5,907 nt of DNA, taken from positions 1 through 5,907 of the forward strand of contig JABGQJ010000502.1 of NCBI GenBank assembly GCA_018648945.1. Direction: 5' to 3'. Positions within the stretch are counted from its first letter, which is position 1, and each line of letters begins with the position of its first letter. Shown in pieces: positions 5,700-5,907 of the stretch. The translations under genes were made by a program, and so were the position numbers. Source of the stretch: Victivallales bacterium. GTDB lineage: Bacteria > Verrucomicrobiota > Lentisphaeria > Oligosphaerales > Lenti-02. Below the pieces are notes generated by a model. The model saw nothing but the letters and a program-made list of their open reading frames with translations. It ran no database searches and had not been told where the DNA came from.

Positions 5700-5907
5700 G
5701 TGAGTCTCTCTACTGAAGGGCATCCCACCACGGATGACCTGCGACGGTCCTATGACGAGATGCCGTATCCGGATGTTGCCAAGCCGTTTACTCATATCTC
5801 TCGGCTGGCGGCAGTCGGCAATCTCCGCGGCCTGACGCCGGTCACGCCGGCAAGCTGCCAGGTGCTCGAACTAGGCTGCGCCGATGGCGGCAACCTGCTG
5901 CCGATGG
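5700..5907 (+). CDS. SAM-dependent methyltransferase, N-terminal part (runs off right edge)
   Basis: Only 69 codons are present. From the GTG start the product begins MSLSTEGHPTTDDLRRS, then YDEMPYPDVAKPFTHISRLA, a GLTPVTP linker, and the SAM-binding motif I strand and loop VLELGCADGGNLLPM. The N-terminal YDExPYP with TH..RLA spaced ahead of LELGCxxGGNLxPM is typical of class I methyltransferases that carry the MethyTransf_Reg regulatory domain (PF10119) downstream, often with further C-terminal extensions; those parts lie outside the window. The methyl acceptor is not known for most members. It is cytosolic, with no signal peptide. The start is fixed by GGGAG 7 nt upstream and an in-frame stop just before it. 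It has its own probable promoter 180 nt or less after the TPR-PD40 gene, so a functional link to that gene is not implied. Family call is strong; substrate is unknown. Confidence 0.85.
   Translation, partial: MSLSTEGHPTTDDLRRSYDEMPYPDVAKPFTHISRLAAVGNLRGLTPVTPASCQVLELGCADGGNLLPM

Noticed and set aside
5693..5716. A seven-codon ORF (ATG to TGA) overlapping the methyltransferase start, as a leader peptide
   Set aside because: It has no codon bias or attenuator structure, and its ATG directly abuts the GGGAG site, giving no room for initiation.

Overview
GC-rich bacterial DNA that most resembles Planctomycetota or a relative (Verrucomicrobiota, Lentisphaerota). This placement is an inference from gene content: a secreted PQQ-type beta-propeller protein opening with WPKWRGPNGDGIG, EF-hand loops inside it, a PF12831-like FAD oxidoreductase, a TPR plus PD40 secreted protein, and stem-loop repeats around CCACGGGT..ACCCGTGG. 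No RNA gene, CRISPR array, transposase or integrase is visible.

Left half, minus strand (1-2473): transcribed leftward are a secreted beta-propeller protein carrying about 200 residues of EF-hand sequence between its first and second blades; a 61-residue small protein that starts 4 nt after its stop codon; and, after a 155-nt gap, the start of an FAD-dependent oxidoreductase cut by the window edge.

Centre (2474-2971): about 500 nt without a gene between two units transcribed away from each other. It holds a weak candidate promoter for the propeller gene and a 286-bp composite inverted repeat (2673-2958). Each arm carries a 25-nt hairpin module, a perfect 8-bp stem-loop with a GNRA loop, and a second hairpin module. 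The arms differ by paired, stem-preserving changes.

Right half, plus strand (2972-5907): first the C-terminal part of a propeller protein with no usable N-terminus, beginning 14 nt from the outer edge of the repeat. Its stop overlaps (ATGA) the start of a complete paralogue of 619 residues: signal peptide, TPR repeats, six PD40 blades and a C-terminal domain. The two C-terminal domains match at about 58 of 101 positions. After about 180 nt with a good sigma-70-type promoter, a SAM-dependent methyltransferase begins and runs off the right edge.

The propeller and TPR proteins look exported and suited to binding or scaffolding. No pathway linking all the genes can be read from this window. The points most worth a second look are the covarying inverted repeat, the truncated tandem paralogue beside it, the shared C-terminal domain, and the small His-rich protein.
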